A stretch of 64,000 nt of DNA from Eimeria necatrix (taxonomy: Eukaryota; Apicomplexa; Conoidasida; Eucoccidiorida; Eimeriidae), in NCBI RefSeq assembly GCF_000499385.1, contig NW_013654618.1, positions 148,501-212,500 on the forward strand, in the 5' to 3' direction. The position numbers were made by a program, and so were the translations under genes. Below are positions 12,488-25,844 of the stretch, piece by piece. Positions within the stretch are counted from its first letter, which is position 1. Every line of letters begins with the position of its first letter. Under the pieces are notes generated by a model. It did not search any database. It was not told where the DNA came from and saw only the letters and a program-made list of their open reading frames with translations.

Positions 12488-15027
12488 CTGCAGTAACCCG
12501 TTTAATAAAGCTACTTAAGATGCCATCTTCCAAGAAGACTTTAAAGGTTTGACGAACAGCCTCTCACGAGGTAGGTGTAATCATACCCATGCTCTGCAGT
12601 GCGTCCTTTTCTGAATTACCATCTTCTCACATAACGACTTGAACCACAACTAGGGCACGCACTCTCTTGCTATACGCATAGCACCTCGTTTCGCACCATC
12701 GTAACACTCGACTCTATCCTTCAACTCTGGGATTTTTCGTATCTCTATTTAGACTAACGGTGGCTGGCTCTTCCCCTCGACTTCTCACTCTGGATGCGCT
12801 GTGCAATATTGGGCCGCTGATCCTGCCGATTCATCTAGGGCTGTGGCCGCTACTTTCCGTCTGATGAAACCTCGATGGCGCTGGGGCCTGTCACCACGGC
12901 TCATATCATTGCTTTTCACTATTCCTTTATTGCATATATTTGCTCTGTTAAAAAGTACTTCGCTTCCGTCTCGTTGGTCCCCTGTAGCGGCCTGTTTTTT
13001 GGCTGAAGGGCTCTAAAGAAGCTAACAAAATCACCAGTATCATGCGCAGTTTTCCCACGCTTGCTACCTGGCCTTTTCACTCGTCAGGTCCTTTCAATAC
13101 GAGAGCAGCACAGAGAAATGGGGGCGTAGCCCCCTTGCACTCGAAACAGGTGTACCCATCCCCAGTCTTCACCTCCCGTTTGTAACCTGCCTCACGTCTT
13201 TGCTGAGTCTCTCCGTCAAAGACTCCCACTCATTGGCACAGATCTTGCTTGTTCAATAGGCTATGGAGTTCTCACTAGTGTCTGCAGTATCTTGTGCCTC
13301 AGATAGACTTAAGGGTATCGGCCACCTCTTGCAACGAAGTTTGTGTCACCAGCCCGGCGTGTTAAAGCAGATACCGCAGTATCAGGCAGTGACGCCAAAG
13401 TACTGAACAAGCTTGCCTTTTGGAGGCGGCTCACATTGACCCAGCATAAAGGAGAACTTTGCTGGGTAGTGAACAAGGCCTTTCTTCCAACTGGGACGTG
13501 GGGAATAATCTGACGTTGGGTTGTGCCTGGACCCATTTCAAGTCGTTTGAATTAATATTTGAAACATTTATGAGGAACCAGCACATCTCAATTAGAACCC
13601 ACGTCTTCCTGTCCTGCATCTAGACCAAATGCAATAACTCCCCCATTGCTGCATTGGTTTCGAAGACGTAAACAGCACGGTTGTCCGGCTTCTGTTGTAC
13701 TGCTAGCATAGTGCTATCACTGATTTCTACTCTGTCATCCTCTTATGCATGTGACTTGAGAGCGAGAAAATGAGTCCCTCCACTCGTGGAATTCTGCAGT
13801 TTGACTTTATTTTCCGGCCGCTCGTAGTGCCTAGTCCTCACGTGCAGCATCTTCTCGCTGCGTAGACACATTTGAGTACACCCATTCAAAGCGTCTTATT
13901 CCAAAACGTCTTCTTCACTTGGTTCTTATGTGCGGGTTGCGTACTCAGAAACACATCCAGGGGCAGTGCCCAACTGTAGTGAGGCAAGCCCACACCGGCT
14001 TGCAGATACAACCGTGTAAAACACTGTTCCAGAAACCTGAGCTGCACTGCATGCGTCTAATAAGGCAGGACACACTCAGGAGAAAAATACGGGGTACGTC
14101 ATACAACGTGACATTTTAAAATGAGAAACACCTTAATTATGTCGCCTTACTCTAAGGAGCAAAACGCTTTTTCTAAGCTTCTATGGTTGCTAAGCCTCTT
14201 AGCAGCCTCTGCCAGAGGCCTTGCAGCTGGCGCCAGAGGCTTGAAGGACTCTTAGCATCCCATTGTTTTTTACCTTCCATAACACATTTATTGCTTATGC
14301 TTGTGGAGCTTTTTCCGTAACGTTTTTTGCAGTTTTCGTACCCCACTATTATGCCTTGAACTACTCCATATCCCGTGTTCGGCATTAAGACGTCACTTGG
14401 GTCCCTGGCGCACGAGTTGCTTGTAACGGAAGCGATACTAAGTTTTAATTGAGCATTGACACATGTTTACTGCTTTTCTGACTCCAATTTTTCAAATGAA
14501 GGCATCAACAGCAGTTTTCCCCTCCGTAACTCTGGCGGGGGACGAAGACTAATCATAGTCGCCGGGGGCCTCCTTCTGCATTGAATTGCTGCGGTTTGCC
14601 TGTACCAGACTAACGTAAAGACGGGAAGAACTAGTGCAGTCCATTATGTTTATAAACTGACTCGCGCACCGGCCTAGTCAATCAATGTGCGATTTCTCGC
14701 GCTGCGGCAGGCGCTGCGGCAGGCGCAGCATTGTGGAAGGAACATGCAAAACAGCTGAAACAATCATTTCATATGCATTGATATTGGTTAACATGGCCCA
14801 AAATTAAACCACGTGCATTCGTCCTGTGCAAATGGAAGCGAGGGAAGATGTTCATGTGGCACTTCACTCGGGTCTTCATTGATGCTTGCAATCGCAAACT
14901 TTTGCACGAGGGGAGCCGCTGCAGCACTAGGAAAGATTCGTCTCGCCCTGTTACATTCGAGACTGACAAACATCGGAGGCTTCTCTGCTGCGCCACCAAC
15001 TGAAACCTGTTCTCCGCTTCCGCACTG
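12488..15027. other. long gene-poor stretch
   Basis: No supported gene in about 2.5 kb. Minus-strand frames at 13309-13619 contain protein-like fragments broken by stops and could be decayed coding sequence, but I recognise no domain. A short direct repeat of GCTGCGGCAGGC occurs at about 14701-14725. Confidence 0.4.
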
Positions 15028-18000
15028 ATGAATCCGACGCAAAAGCTGGCTTCAACATGGGGCCTAGGAAGTGTTCGGTTTCTGCATACTGATGCAGCTT
15101 TCATTTGCCATAAAGTCCCGCGCGAGTTTGGCTGTGGCTTCCCGCAGCATCTTGCGACTGGAGAGCTTCGTAGCTACAGCAGGCGTGTGCATCGTGTCTT
15201 CACCTCCACAAATAGTCAAGCCTCTGGTGCCTGCGAGTCAAACGACGCCATGCAAGCCGACCCAGAAAATGCGAGTATTGAACCACTTCTAGCTCCGCAT
15301 GTTGACCCCAAGAAGGCGCACAACAGAGAGCGTGGCGACTCACCTATCACTGGCAATATGGCAAGACCTCAGCAATCTCTGTCTCCGAAGACTAGCTTTC
15401 CTCTACTCACAGCCGCATCTGCCCGTGCCGGGGAGGTGCTCGACGGACAAAGGAGCAGTGACACGATTGTACCTGCAGCGCAAGCCCTGGGCGATGCTGT
15501 GGGTGCATGCACCAGAGCCGCATGCGATAAGCCTCTACAGCTATTACCGGAGCCTTCAACGCCTGAAAAACTGGAGAAAGAGAGAGGCAAATGACACCTG
15601 ACTAGTTCTACTTTACATGCTCCTCGAGTAATAGTTTGCCAGCAGCCGCCAAAAGTTTACCTCTAGTTGTGCATTGTCATCGATGTGTACGTAATTGGAC
15701 CGACAGCACGATGACGTATGCGCTCCCTCATTCTCTGCCTGCATTGTTGCAGAGGCCGCAGGCCTATCTGTTTTTCGCATCGGCTCCAACAGAACAAAAT
15801 CAAGCAAAAATCAAACTCCGGATTCGTCTCAAAGAGTCAGTCGACTACTGCAGGGGCTCTGCGGCTGTTCCTGGCCCTCGGCACAGAAAATGCTGCGCCG
15901 CAAGGAAGCCTTTGTAGTAACTAAGGACAAGTGAGATCGTCAGCCGGCGCTTGTGTACACACTACATTTTAATATGGGTTTAGTGTTTGCGTGAGGTGTG
16001 TACACTGTACGTCATGCAGCATACCGCACTGTGGTGCACTTTGTCAATGAAGCCACACTTCTTAATATTCTTTCGGGAAGTTTAACGATAAATCTGCATC
16101 CGCAGGTACTTTGTTAGTATGCTCTTCTGCGTAGAACTTACATCCGTGGACGGTTGCGATTACGTTCCCTCCTATTAACGTACATGAACAAATCCCGTGC
16201 AAACACAATCAAACGCAGAATTCGTTTGTACTTCTCTTCGCACTATTTACATTGTTTCTCCATATTTTTTGTATTTTGCACTGCTGTCTATTCCTAGGTG
16301 CTTCGGTTGTTTCTCTGGTCACTGCTACTGCTGTTCTTGGTTGCACTGGCTAGTTGCAGTTGCATTCGATGCTTGCTTGCAGAAACGCGGGAGAGCACCT
16401 CCAACAAATAAGAGATACGAAGAGACGGAAGCCCATTCCTATGGGCACGCGGCTTGAGCCAGGCGACTGCCTGTACTTTCCCAGCACTAACAGCATCTCT
16501 GACAGCAGCAGTCTAGTGTGCAGACAGCAGCAGCAGAAGCAACAGCAAAAGCACAGGGAACTCTTGCTGTTTTCAGACGCAGATTTTGTAGTGGTCAATA
16601 AGCCACATGGAGCTCCACTAAAGAAACTTGCAGTAGGTTAAGGAGCCATCAAGGGCCTGCGCCCCTTACAAATTGCATTTGCTGCAAAACTAACGGAATG
16701 ATTGTGTTTCCTTCCCCAGAAGGTTAGCTATGATTGTCGTAATTGGACTCTTGCACTGCTTTTTTGCTGTAGCGTGAGCTGACGGCTTTCTTAGAGGATA
16801 CTTCGGGCGCATCTGCAGGCGCAGCAGAGGTACCATTATAAATAGCATCGCTGTTAAATTTGTGCAGCACCACAGTTAAACATTGGCCTGCAACAACAGT
16901 CAGATCTAGTCACCACCACCATACACAATGCTGCCTGTTTTATGAGTTTCTTCTCTCTGCCTTGTTTATCTCAGCCCTTAGTGCCTTTGACTGGCCACGA
17001 TCACCACTGCAGCGGAGCGGTGCTGCTGTGCCGCAGTCGTTCTCTGGCATCAACTATGCGCACGTCAATTATTGAGTAAAAAGAGAGATGAACCACAGTG
17101 CATACCTACAGAAGACTTCCTCGCTTTCACGTCACTTTTTCTGAATTGATTGCTTTTCTTTGATGCGCCTCCTGTCTTCAGTGTGTCGTGGCTTTACTAT
17201 TAGTTTCCCTACTGCTAGAATTAGTATTGTGGGTATAAATATCAGTGTCATCGTTGTTCACTTCGTTGGGCGTGTCCTCTGACCGCAGTGGGGGGTTCGG
17301 GACTCAGAAGATTCTTACCATTGTAGAGGGGAGTCCTCCTGGCAGCAGCGGCGTTGTGAAGATTCCTCTTAGGCTGGACCAGGTCCGTTCAAAATATACC
17401 TATGCCAAATCTGGTTGTCTGGTTGTCGCTTCGGCTCACCATTAATCCCCTACTTGATGTATTGCAACTGCATCTGCATCAAGTTTGTTTGCTCTTCTTT
17501 GAATTAGTACATTGGATGAGGCCTCTGCGCTGTTTGGTGTTTTTAGACAGTTGGCGCTGCGCTACCATGCTGTACGCATTTAGGAGGTTCCGCTGCGGTT
17601 ACGCAGTGGACGGTGTTGCGCACAATGAAGGCATCAGTTGATAGACACGGTGCCTATAACCAGCCGAACAAGGGCTTGTGGGGGCCCATGAGGAGTCCGA
17701 TATGGAATGACAGGCAGCGGATATCAGTGCTGCTTCTAGAGACCGAACTTCGGCTATCGCGCGACCAAGTCCGCGCTCATTGCGCATTTGGTGGGAGCTG
17801 TATCGAAAGCATCGGCAGCAGCGGAAGCTGTAGCAGTCGCTGGCTGTTTTTAAGACCTAGCAGTCCGTCGCTGCTGGGGCCGACTAAGCCGAAAAACACT
17901 GACAGAAGTATGCAAGAAACAAATATACTGTGTTATTGCTGCGTGCAGGTCTGCGCTGTCCGGTGAAAGGCGACCAGCTGTATACGCAGCTGCTGAAGAT

Positions 18001-18208
18001 GTGGCAACGGGCCGAGCAACAGCAGAAATGTTCTTCGGCTGACGCTATCCCAGAGAAAAGCGATGAAATGGGAAAAGAACAAGCAAGAGAACGGGTGACA
18101 CTCCCGTTGCATGTTGCGCAGATAAAGTGGAGGACGCTCGCAGGTAGGGCATACGGCGTAGCTCTAACTCGACATTGCATTCCGGGTAACAGCGACGAAT
18201 CGCAATAG
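15028..18208 (+). CDS. RluA-type RNA pseudouridine synthase relative, possibly organellar
   Basis: RluA enzymes convert uridine to pseudouridine in RNA. Seven exons join in phase: 15753-15930, 16383-16632, 16773-16829, 16975-17075, 17289-17382, 17607-17790 and 17949-18208. An S4-like segment (VSRLLQGLC, WPSAQKMLRRKEAFVV, GTRLEPGDCLYFP) precedes the family block FVVVNKPHGAPL. The next blocks are GTQKILTIVEGSPPG, VLLLETELRLSRDQVRAHCA and CPVKGDQLY, with LPLHVAQIKW near the C-terminus. All are in canonical order. The catalytic HRLDxxTSG motif appears as TGHDHHCSG. The Asp and SG are kept, but the Arg and Thr are not. The first exon (ATG 15028, open to 15594) has a plausible targeting-like N-terminus, but I could not fix its splice donor. 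The Gln run in exon 16383-16632 is a CAG expansion. Confidence 0.75.
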
Positions 18209-19185
18209 CTCCAGTAGGAGCTATGTACGAATCGTCGATTCCCACGCAGGCGTGCAGGGCCCCAACGTGTACCAGTTAAAGAGACAGATATAGACGGTGC
18301 ACAGTGCATTGCACCCACCGAGTACAACACTGCAAATTGTGCCGTTCTGAACTCTACGCAGGAACAGAAGTAACGGTGTCCGCTCCAGTAGGCGATTCTG
18401 CCTGCGCCGAATTTAAGGCCTGTGGGCTTTCCTGCGGAGTGAACACTCCGAAGTGGTTGGCTCTTTGAGAAGCTGCATATGCAAATTATTCAACTTATGC
18501 ACGCGGCAAGATTACTAATTAGATGTGTAGACAGCGTGCTGCTTACAGGTACAAGTGCCTAACTTGGATGCATAGGAACAGTGATCACTTGGGCACACAA
18601 CCATTACATTCAGCACGAAACATCACCTCTGTAGACTACTGGCGTGACCCCACTAGCCGTAAGCGCCTGAGACGAAGTGGCTAAGAACAGCTTGCAAAGG
18701 TAAGCTGCATAGCTCTAAGCGGGCACTACTTCTAGGGTAAAGAGCGTGTGACACCGCAAATGCGCTGTCGACGGATCTCAGCTTTCGCCTCAGAACTAAA
18801 GGCGCATAGTTCCATCGGTCAGACTGAGCTACACCAGTCAGTTAGTGCCGCGACTTTCGCCAACAATAGGTGCATGCGGCTATACTAAACTAAGTCCGAA
18901 TTCTGTCTTAGGTACTCCGTTTCCGAATTCAGCTCTGGGAATCCACCTGCTGCACCTGCTTGCAAATTATCGGTATGGAGCTGAAGCTTATTCCTACTGA
19001 CTTCTAAATGAGTCATGCTGCTGCTAAGATAGAACTTCCAGTACAGCGCAAAACTTTTCGCTTGCACGCCGCATCATGAAATACGCAATAAATGAAAACA
19101 ACGACTCGGCTGCCGCTGAGTCCGGACGTACGCACGCGTACTTCCGTGCACACTTTGTGTAGACGGATGCATGCAGTTACGCCTT

Positions 19186-19216
<31 letters not shown>

Positions 19217-19924
19217 GGTAAACTCTATATATACGTATATATACATACATTGCAAAGCCAGACCCGAAACACTCCCACCCGATTTCAACACCGAGGGCGC
19301 CCAAACAGTCTGGCATGCATTGCTTCGAGCAGTTGATACGAGACCTTTTGTGCATCTGCAGGTCCCGATGATTGTTCGGGCCCTCTTAAACACTTGTGGA
19401 ACCCCAAACCACCAACACAAGCGGAAACTTCGCGCCGGGCACAGACAGCAGCGCCTGATCATGGAGATCTGATGCTGCCGCTGGTAGTCACTAAGACGAA
19501 GTGTTCAGGCACCGCAGGGCCTGCACATCTCTATCGTCTTCCTCTGCCTCCCCTCATGTCCCGTTCATCATCTGAGTAGTCGCGACGGCGTGGACTGCAG
19601 CACATGAACGCACAAGGCGTGCAAAAGCGGCGAAAGCTCCACCCCCTTGAGCAGCCAAAAGCTTGTGGTTCACTGCTTCACTGGCCAGATGATACGTTTA
19701 TCTATCGTCATGTGGGTCCATTACCTGTAGGACCGCCGTCGATCGATGCTACGGCTGCGGCCCCTGCGGCCTCTGTAGTTGTAGTCGCTGCCTTCACTAC
19801 TATATCCGGGACTGCAGCAACGCGCGTGCACGCACTAAACAACAGTTTTAAAAGCTCCCATTGCAAACAGGATACGTGGAACACTGAACAGAACGCAGAA
19901 CAAGTAAGCAGCTGCTACTATCAG
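18209..19924. other. convergent intergenic region
   Basis: The region lies between the 3' ends of the RluA-like gene and the SR protein gene. It holds a TA microsatellite at 19186-19212. An open plus-strand frame at 19604-20086 overlaps the SR last exon and shows no family motif. I support no gene here. Confidence 0.4.
19186..19216. repeat. TA dinucleotide microsatellite
   Basis: A run of alternating TA of about 26 bases is followed by an imperfect continuation and by further TATATA patches to 19246. Confidence 0.9.
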
Positions 19925-21079
19925 TTACCTTCTGCGAATATCACGGCTGCGCGGGCCGTCGGGAGAAACCCGCCTCCTCCTCCCGCCCGGACTTGCTCTT
20001 CTGCCTTTGGCTCCAGGTCCCTTGGCAATCTCTACTCGCAGGCTGAGGCAAGCAACACAGTGTACATGCACCTGAGTCTACGCTGAGGCGGCGGTAGGGC
20101 TTCACCATCTTATAACCTAACAGCTTTGCCTGATCGAGCAGGCCACAGGCAGGCCAGTCACTTGAGCAACTCTGCCCCACGGCGCAAGGCCGAATAAAGG
20201 CCTAATAAGCAAATCGTACACAGTGAGTAAACACCGCGTAACGAAGTCGCCGATAGCAAACACACAGGAACAATAAACACGAAAAAACAGAATGCACACA
20301 ATCATGGTCCCCTCGCGTTAATATGTTTACCCGACAACAGAGCCGCAGCGCCGCCGCAGCCGCAGAGAAGTGAAAACGAAGACAGCAACAGGAGGCTGCT
20401 GCTGCAGCAACAGCTGGTGCAGGGTAGGGGCAGCAGCGAAGGGTAGAGTCGAAACGCAGGGAAGCGGCGAGCCTACAACGACCAGAGGCACCTCCGCATG
20501 CAATTGATTGAATTCGCACTTAGACGAAAATAGAAACATAAAATGAAATGGAACAACGACTGCTCACTACTTTTCTCGGTGTAGGATGCCGTCTGTCGCC
20601 TCTACAGCGTCCCGCGCATCCCGCGCATCTTCAAATGTCTTGAAACAAAAACGAACACCGCCAAAATAAAGCAAACATGAAAGAGGAACAACTCGGCGCA
20701 GGAATAACACGATTAAAATAGCCTAGATCCCCATACCCCGAGGCACAACTACAGTGAAAGAGGCCGGCGGGACAGCGCACCACAAATGCAAACCCCGGTG
20801 GGTTCCTGGCAACCCAGATGTTGCTAAGTTTTCCATAGCGCCTGAATATTTCCTCTAGCTCAGATGAAGTCGACTCCGGGTCCAAGTTGCCTGAGGTGAA
20901 ACCGTATACAAATAAGAGCTCTAAAGGACGATGTTGGAGTAATGGATAAAGACGTCGCATCAACAGGCACTCCGCAGTTAAACCCTTCTCGTTGTAAGGA
21001 AATCTTCAATCATGTGAAAAGGTAACCCACCCACATACACCTTCCTCCCTTGGGTCATCTCGTCGTCCATACGATGCAT
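19925..21079 (-). CDS. small SR-type splicing factor with one RRM
   Basis: SR proteins bind exonic RNA through an RRM and recruit spliceosome parts through an Arg/Ser tail in the nucleus. Four exons join in phase: 21079-21031, 20890-20781, 20638-20571 and 20042-19925. They give 114 residues. RNP2 is KVYVGNL at the exon 1/2 junction, followed by LEEIFRRYGKLSNIWVA. RNP1 reads PPGFAFVTFED. The RRM closes with ARDARDAVEATDG and LRVEIAKGPG. The tail (GRRASPGGRRRRVSPDGPRS) is Arg-rich with only a few RS pairs, and is very short compared with typical SR proteins. The spacing and the NPPGFAF sequence are closest to the SRSF3/SRSF7 type. Phase agreement at all three introns supports the model. An alternative longer 3' exon is possible. 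Confidence 0.88.
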
Positions 21080-24000
21080 CTTCTCCTGACAGCACGCAGC
21101 CAGAACCTCACGCTAAAACTTACCCAGTAAGCAGCCAGACGCAGCAAAAACGCCCCCTTCAAAATCGGCGTGTCCGCCCGTTATTCGAACTGTACATGAA
21201 AAATTGCGAGTGCGTTTTTAAAGGCATAACGATTCAGGAGTCGCTGTGGCAGCAACGGAAGCCTCCAACAGGCCATCGCGTTCAGTGGATGAGCAGTGAA
21301 AAGCCACTCTCACGGCTGTGTTTTTGCAACAAAGTAAAAATCTTACTTGCTACCGTATACGGCTCTCTCCAAAAAGCCAGGTGTATGAAGACGCGCTTAA
21401 TGTTGCAAAAGGAAATGGACGGTGAGTCGGACCGCCACGACCGCCAAAGTTGTCCACGGCTGGAATCAGGTCGCAAATTATTTTTTATCTTTTTTTATTG
21501 TAATTCATCACTGCTGGAATTCACTTTGATTTTCTTGCTGAATGGATGACAGAAAATAACTTGTTGGAACCCAGCCCTAGCAGCCCCACGCTGTGGCCCT
21601 TACGGCGCAGCTGTGATGGTGCGGCGATGGTTTTTCACTGTGGGAGTAACGTGTATGAATGAGGTATCTGATTAATTTCTTGTTCCCAGGTTATTGCACT
21701 GCGCAGAACTAGTAGTCTCCACAATTTTAGGCTCTTTTGGGGTCTCCCCGTAGGCGGCACTTGGTCCTGGCGTTGGAGATGTGGGTTGCGAATTAGAAAT
21801 CTGAATCTACTTCGTTCCTTTCGCGGGCCTCTGCATGCGCCCTTTCAGTGTTTCTTTTTAATTGAGCACCCGCTTTAGCTTTAGCGTTTCTTCCCGCTTT
21901 CGAGTCAGCTAGGTCGTGACTGCCTCACAAAGATAAACGTTTATTTAATTTGTATGAAAATGTATACATATTTAATAAATTTAAATAAATCAAAAGCATA
22001 TTTATGTGTACCTAGTTATTTATTAACAAAAATCTGGACGAGCAGTACATAGGTTGCCTTTCGATTTAGCTTTTAGCTCCCAGGAAGCCTTCGGCTTCTC
22101 GTAGGAAGGTATTGTTTTTGTGCGTTGGCTATTTTCTGTCCCGCTGAATTTCCGACCGCTTTCGTCCTCAGGTTATATAATCATAAGAGCAGCTTTGGCC
22201 AGTTGCACATCTTGCGGCTCCATGTGTGCATTTTTTGTTAGGCTCATTTTCAGAGCCGCAAGCAAACGCATGCAACACTTTTGCGCCTTCCTCGTGTTCG
22301 TTATGTAGCTGCAGTACAGTGAGTTTACTGGTGCATTAATCCTCGTAACGTAGTATTGCGGGGGTGAAACTCTTCTGCCATGCGTGAAACTTGGGGGTCC
22401 GCAGGAGCCCAGTAATATTGCTGCGTGTATCGTCTTAGCTACGTATCTGATGTATCTTTGACATGCGACTCGTTGGGTGGATAGATATTAGCTGTGGGTA
22501 CTGGTGCAGCACAGGCCACTGCTGCTGTCAAGTTCCAGGTAGAACTAAGGGGTAGTCTCCTACGTCAAGGAACATTTGACAGAAGCCCAGAACTATTAAT
22601 GTAGGAGGCCCTGACCAAACCTTCCCAGTCAGCACCACACGCCGCATTGTAGTGCCACTTCTGCAGGCAGTACAGAGCCAAAGCGCCTCTCAGCCAAGAA
22701 TCCATCACTGCACTCAGCTATCATTTCTGCAGGCAGTAGAAACCGCGTTGCAATCAGAAAGTGATGCTCATCGCAGAGTGCTGGTGGGTGGTGCAGCTCC
22801 CTTGCTCAAGAACGTAGTAGCCTAAAGCTCCTTTCCGGTGGTTCCTTTGGAAAAAGTCAGCTTCAAGAGGCAAATACGTACAGAAACTGAGTCGACGTGG
22901 CATTACTTCGCTGTGAGGTTTCTGGCTGGACCTTCACAGCATAGCAAGAGCTTTGACTAGACCCCCAGCACCAGGCGAAAAGGATTATTTTTTGCTCAGC
23001 TTCCACTCAAACCGTGGTTTTATAACAGTACTGCGTGTTAGAAGCAATGTGTTGAGAGGGGGGAACAGGAAAGACGAAGGTAAAAAACATTTCATACCGG
23101 TCTATGCTCTTGGCATGAGGCCTCTCCAGGCCAAGATTCGATAAGGCTTCTCCCGCAGTGTCGAAAAGCCTTCACTTCTTTCAGTGCTCAAAATGAGGCA
23201 CAATATAAAGCTACTTCTCTGTGCAACCTCTAAAATCTGCTAGTCCTCCCGTAGGAGATTGCTGCTGCAAAGAGCCTTTCCGGCTCTCTTAGTTGCGCAA
23301 GCAAATCTCAATCCATGTTCAAATGTTGACAGTTTTGCATAGCCTTCAAGATCTCTCTGCATGTTCACCTGCATTAAAAGGCTGTCAAACATAAAGCAAC
23401 TCAACTCGCCGTAAATCATCGGTTCTCTAGCGTTTCGTGCTGTTCTGAAGAGCTTTAGTACAGGGTGCCATTTGTGATGGAGAGTTCAGTTTTCACTTCA
23501 AAGAGTGCCTGGTCTACAGTAAAAATATTCGAGAATACACTCCGTCTCCTGTTCTCTCTCCGCTTAGCAGCTGCTTCGCAGTTGCGTATCTGTCCTAATT
23601 GTTCGTTTTGTGCTGATGCGTGGCGAAAAATACCAAAATTTGAGCTGAGTAAATTCGTATATCCCAACATATCGTTATTGTACATTTTACTAGAGGTTAC
23701 AGTATTGAGGCTATGTCCAAAGTAGGAATTGATTTAGGGCTTTTTCTCGCCAGCTTCTTGTGCTAGGTATACAGAGGCGAATAGAAAACGGTTGTATATA
23801 TGCGAACAAACTTATAGCAGTACACATACTTGAAGACTCCTGGCTGCTAGGCATTGCTGGCGTGGTGGCATCCCCTAGACGCTGGAACTGTCCCCTGCAT
23901 TGTAGTGCTTAGGCGGTGAGCTAAGTGCTCTATTCCTTTTGATACGTCGAGCAGTGCTTAACAGTGGCAGTTAAGTAGCGCGTACACTGCATCTAACCCC

Positions 24001-25090
24001 AAAACAAGCGAAACTTGACGTCAGCGTGCAAGGCGGATCCTCGGAACCTCCTTGTTGCGTTACTTCACTGGTGTCATCACCCTTTCCGTTCCCCTCATAT
24101 TGTCTTAATACTGCAGTAGTGCACCATGTGCAGTGCCTAGAATGCACGCAACTACAATGTACCCGAGAGATGGCCTTCAGGGTCATAAAATGCAGAATAA
24201 GAACACTGGGGTAGTAAATAGAAGTGGGAAGCGTGCAAACAAAGAAACCCAATGCTCGAAGGAGATGGTAAGGTGTGTTATGCAGATACGCCCACAGTTT
24301 GGAGCTGGAGCCACTCATCGGCACCCCTTTCCACTTGAAAGAACTCCATGCACACGCTCTATGATGCTGTAAGCAGTGTTTACTCGATTGCACGACCCTA
24401 TAATTTGTCGAAATCCTAAACGCCTTCGAGTTATGCCGACGCATCAGCCTACGCACAACGGGCGGCGCCTGGCTTCGTCAAAATAATCGATGCACTAGCG
24501 AGAGCATTTTGCCGTATTCATCGTCCAGGACAATAATGGTCTCTTACTGCGCGCCGCTAAGATTACGACGCATAACGGTTATTAGATCCTTACTCACCTG
24601 CAGGAGCTCAGTTTGTCGAAGCCTTTAAATAGTCATATTTCTCGAAAGTTTCGTTTAAAGAGCTCACAATCACATTACTTGCAAGATGCACAACTAGGCG
24701 GCTGATGCAGTGCCACAGAAAACTGGCTTATAACAGTCTCAGGAGACAAGCACACTAAGCAGCGATTGGAGGCAAAAGTATCCGTGAACTCCGAAAGCCC
24801 GGCAGTTTGCAACCATCTTTAACTGCTTCCACGAGCAAGAGCCCATATCTCTTCCACAGTCGCTTTTCTTGGTGCAACTTCTTAGTCACTAGCGTTACAA
24901 ATTTTTGCAGCGCCATCATCAACGCTCGCTACAGCAGGAAAGGCCCCATTTTCTTCGCACGCATAGGTCTTGGCTTATGAGCACTATCCGATCTTCCGCG
25001 AGTGGTGCATTGCTGCAGCTTACCAAGTAGAAGAAGAAACCAGTGCGTCGCGCAGCCGCCGCCTATTTCCTTTTCTAACTGTCTTATCTG
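21080..25090. other. gene-poor stretch, about 4 kb
   Basis: No supported gene. Short frames on both strands (for example 21196-21549 plus and 23971-24456 minus) lack motifs and convincing splice structure. An AT-rich patch lies at 21930-22030. The SR gene promoter is expected in the first few hundred bases. Confidence 0.4.
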
Positions 25091-25560
25091 CGGATCTGCA
25101 CTCATAGCGTGTGCCGATCCTACCTAAATGTCTTACGCGGGTGCTCCACAAGCACCATGATCCTGCGACAGCTGGCTATTCTGGCCAGGCAGAGACCATC
25201 ATAGTTTTCCCCAAAAATTTTGCTGGCTCGGCATGCGTACCTATACTACAGTATGCTGGAAATCCAGCTCTACTCTCGCCTCCCCAAAAAGTCAACCAGA
25301 AAGATCCCTTCAGCCGATAACGCTGGCCATTGTCTCACGTTATTACAACCACGCCAGTCTAGATTTAGTAAGTAGCCTGCTTCTCACTATCCCGGATCAT
25401 GGCTCCATTTTTGTGCTCGTGAATTCTCTCAGCACATTGGCTCATTTTATTCCCACGAAGACGATATAAGCTAGCACCGTTCGACTCTTTTTGTGTACCT
25501 TATTCTCAGAAACTGCCCCTATGGCTCATGGCCCTGGAGCTACTTTCAGCTGAACATGCC
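25091..25560 (+). mobile_element. decayed LTR-retrotransposon (chromovirus-like) integrase fragment
   Basis: Two overlapping plus frames together resemble the integrase of Ty3/gypsy chromoviruses. From 25111 one frame reads TRVLHKHHDPATAGYSGQ, like the HHCC zinc-binding start. It changes frame near 25290. The second frame to 25469 reads SLQPITLAIV, then LLTIPDHGSIFVLVNSLSTL and AHFIPTKTI, close to the integrase core consensus ending in LSKMAHFIPTKTT. The frame change, an early stop and loss of the metal-binding core show a dead copy. Downstream residues to about 25560 may still be element-derived. No LTR could be paired by eye. Confidence 0.65.
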
Positions 25561-25844
25561 CCCTAAGTCCTGCGTGCGATGACACTTGAGCGAAGGAGGC
25601 ACTCGCAGCGGAGGCGTCCAATCGGGGAGGCTCAACCGTAAGGACGGATTGCCTTGTTGCCCTGAGTAGTTTGGCCTTTCTCATCATGCCAGGGGTTAGT
25701 TAACCCAGTGCACCGGGGCATAGGCCTGTTGACATCGGCTTGCAGGCCTCGTCTTCACAGCACAAGAAAGTCACTAGAGGCTCAAAACGGCTTACTTTAT
25801 AAACCAGTATTAACTAGCCAATAGCACCCTTGCTCACCACACAC

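Noticed and set aside
13070..13230. Zinc-knuckle-like CFEC on the minus strand as a retroviral-type gag
   Set aside because: The required His and third Cys spacing are missing and the frame is broken by stops.
19604..20086. 160-residue plus-strand protein
   Set aside because: It overlaps the SR protein's last exon on the other strand, has low complexity and shows no family motif or splice context.
23971..24456. 161-residue minus-strand protein
   Set aside because: Composition is like random translation (many Cys, His, Arg, Trp), there is no domain, and no flanking splice structure.
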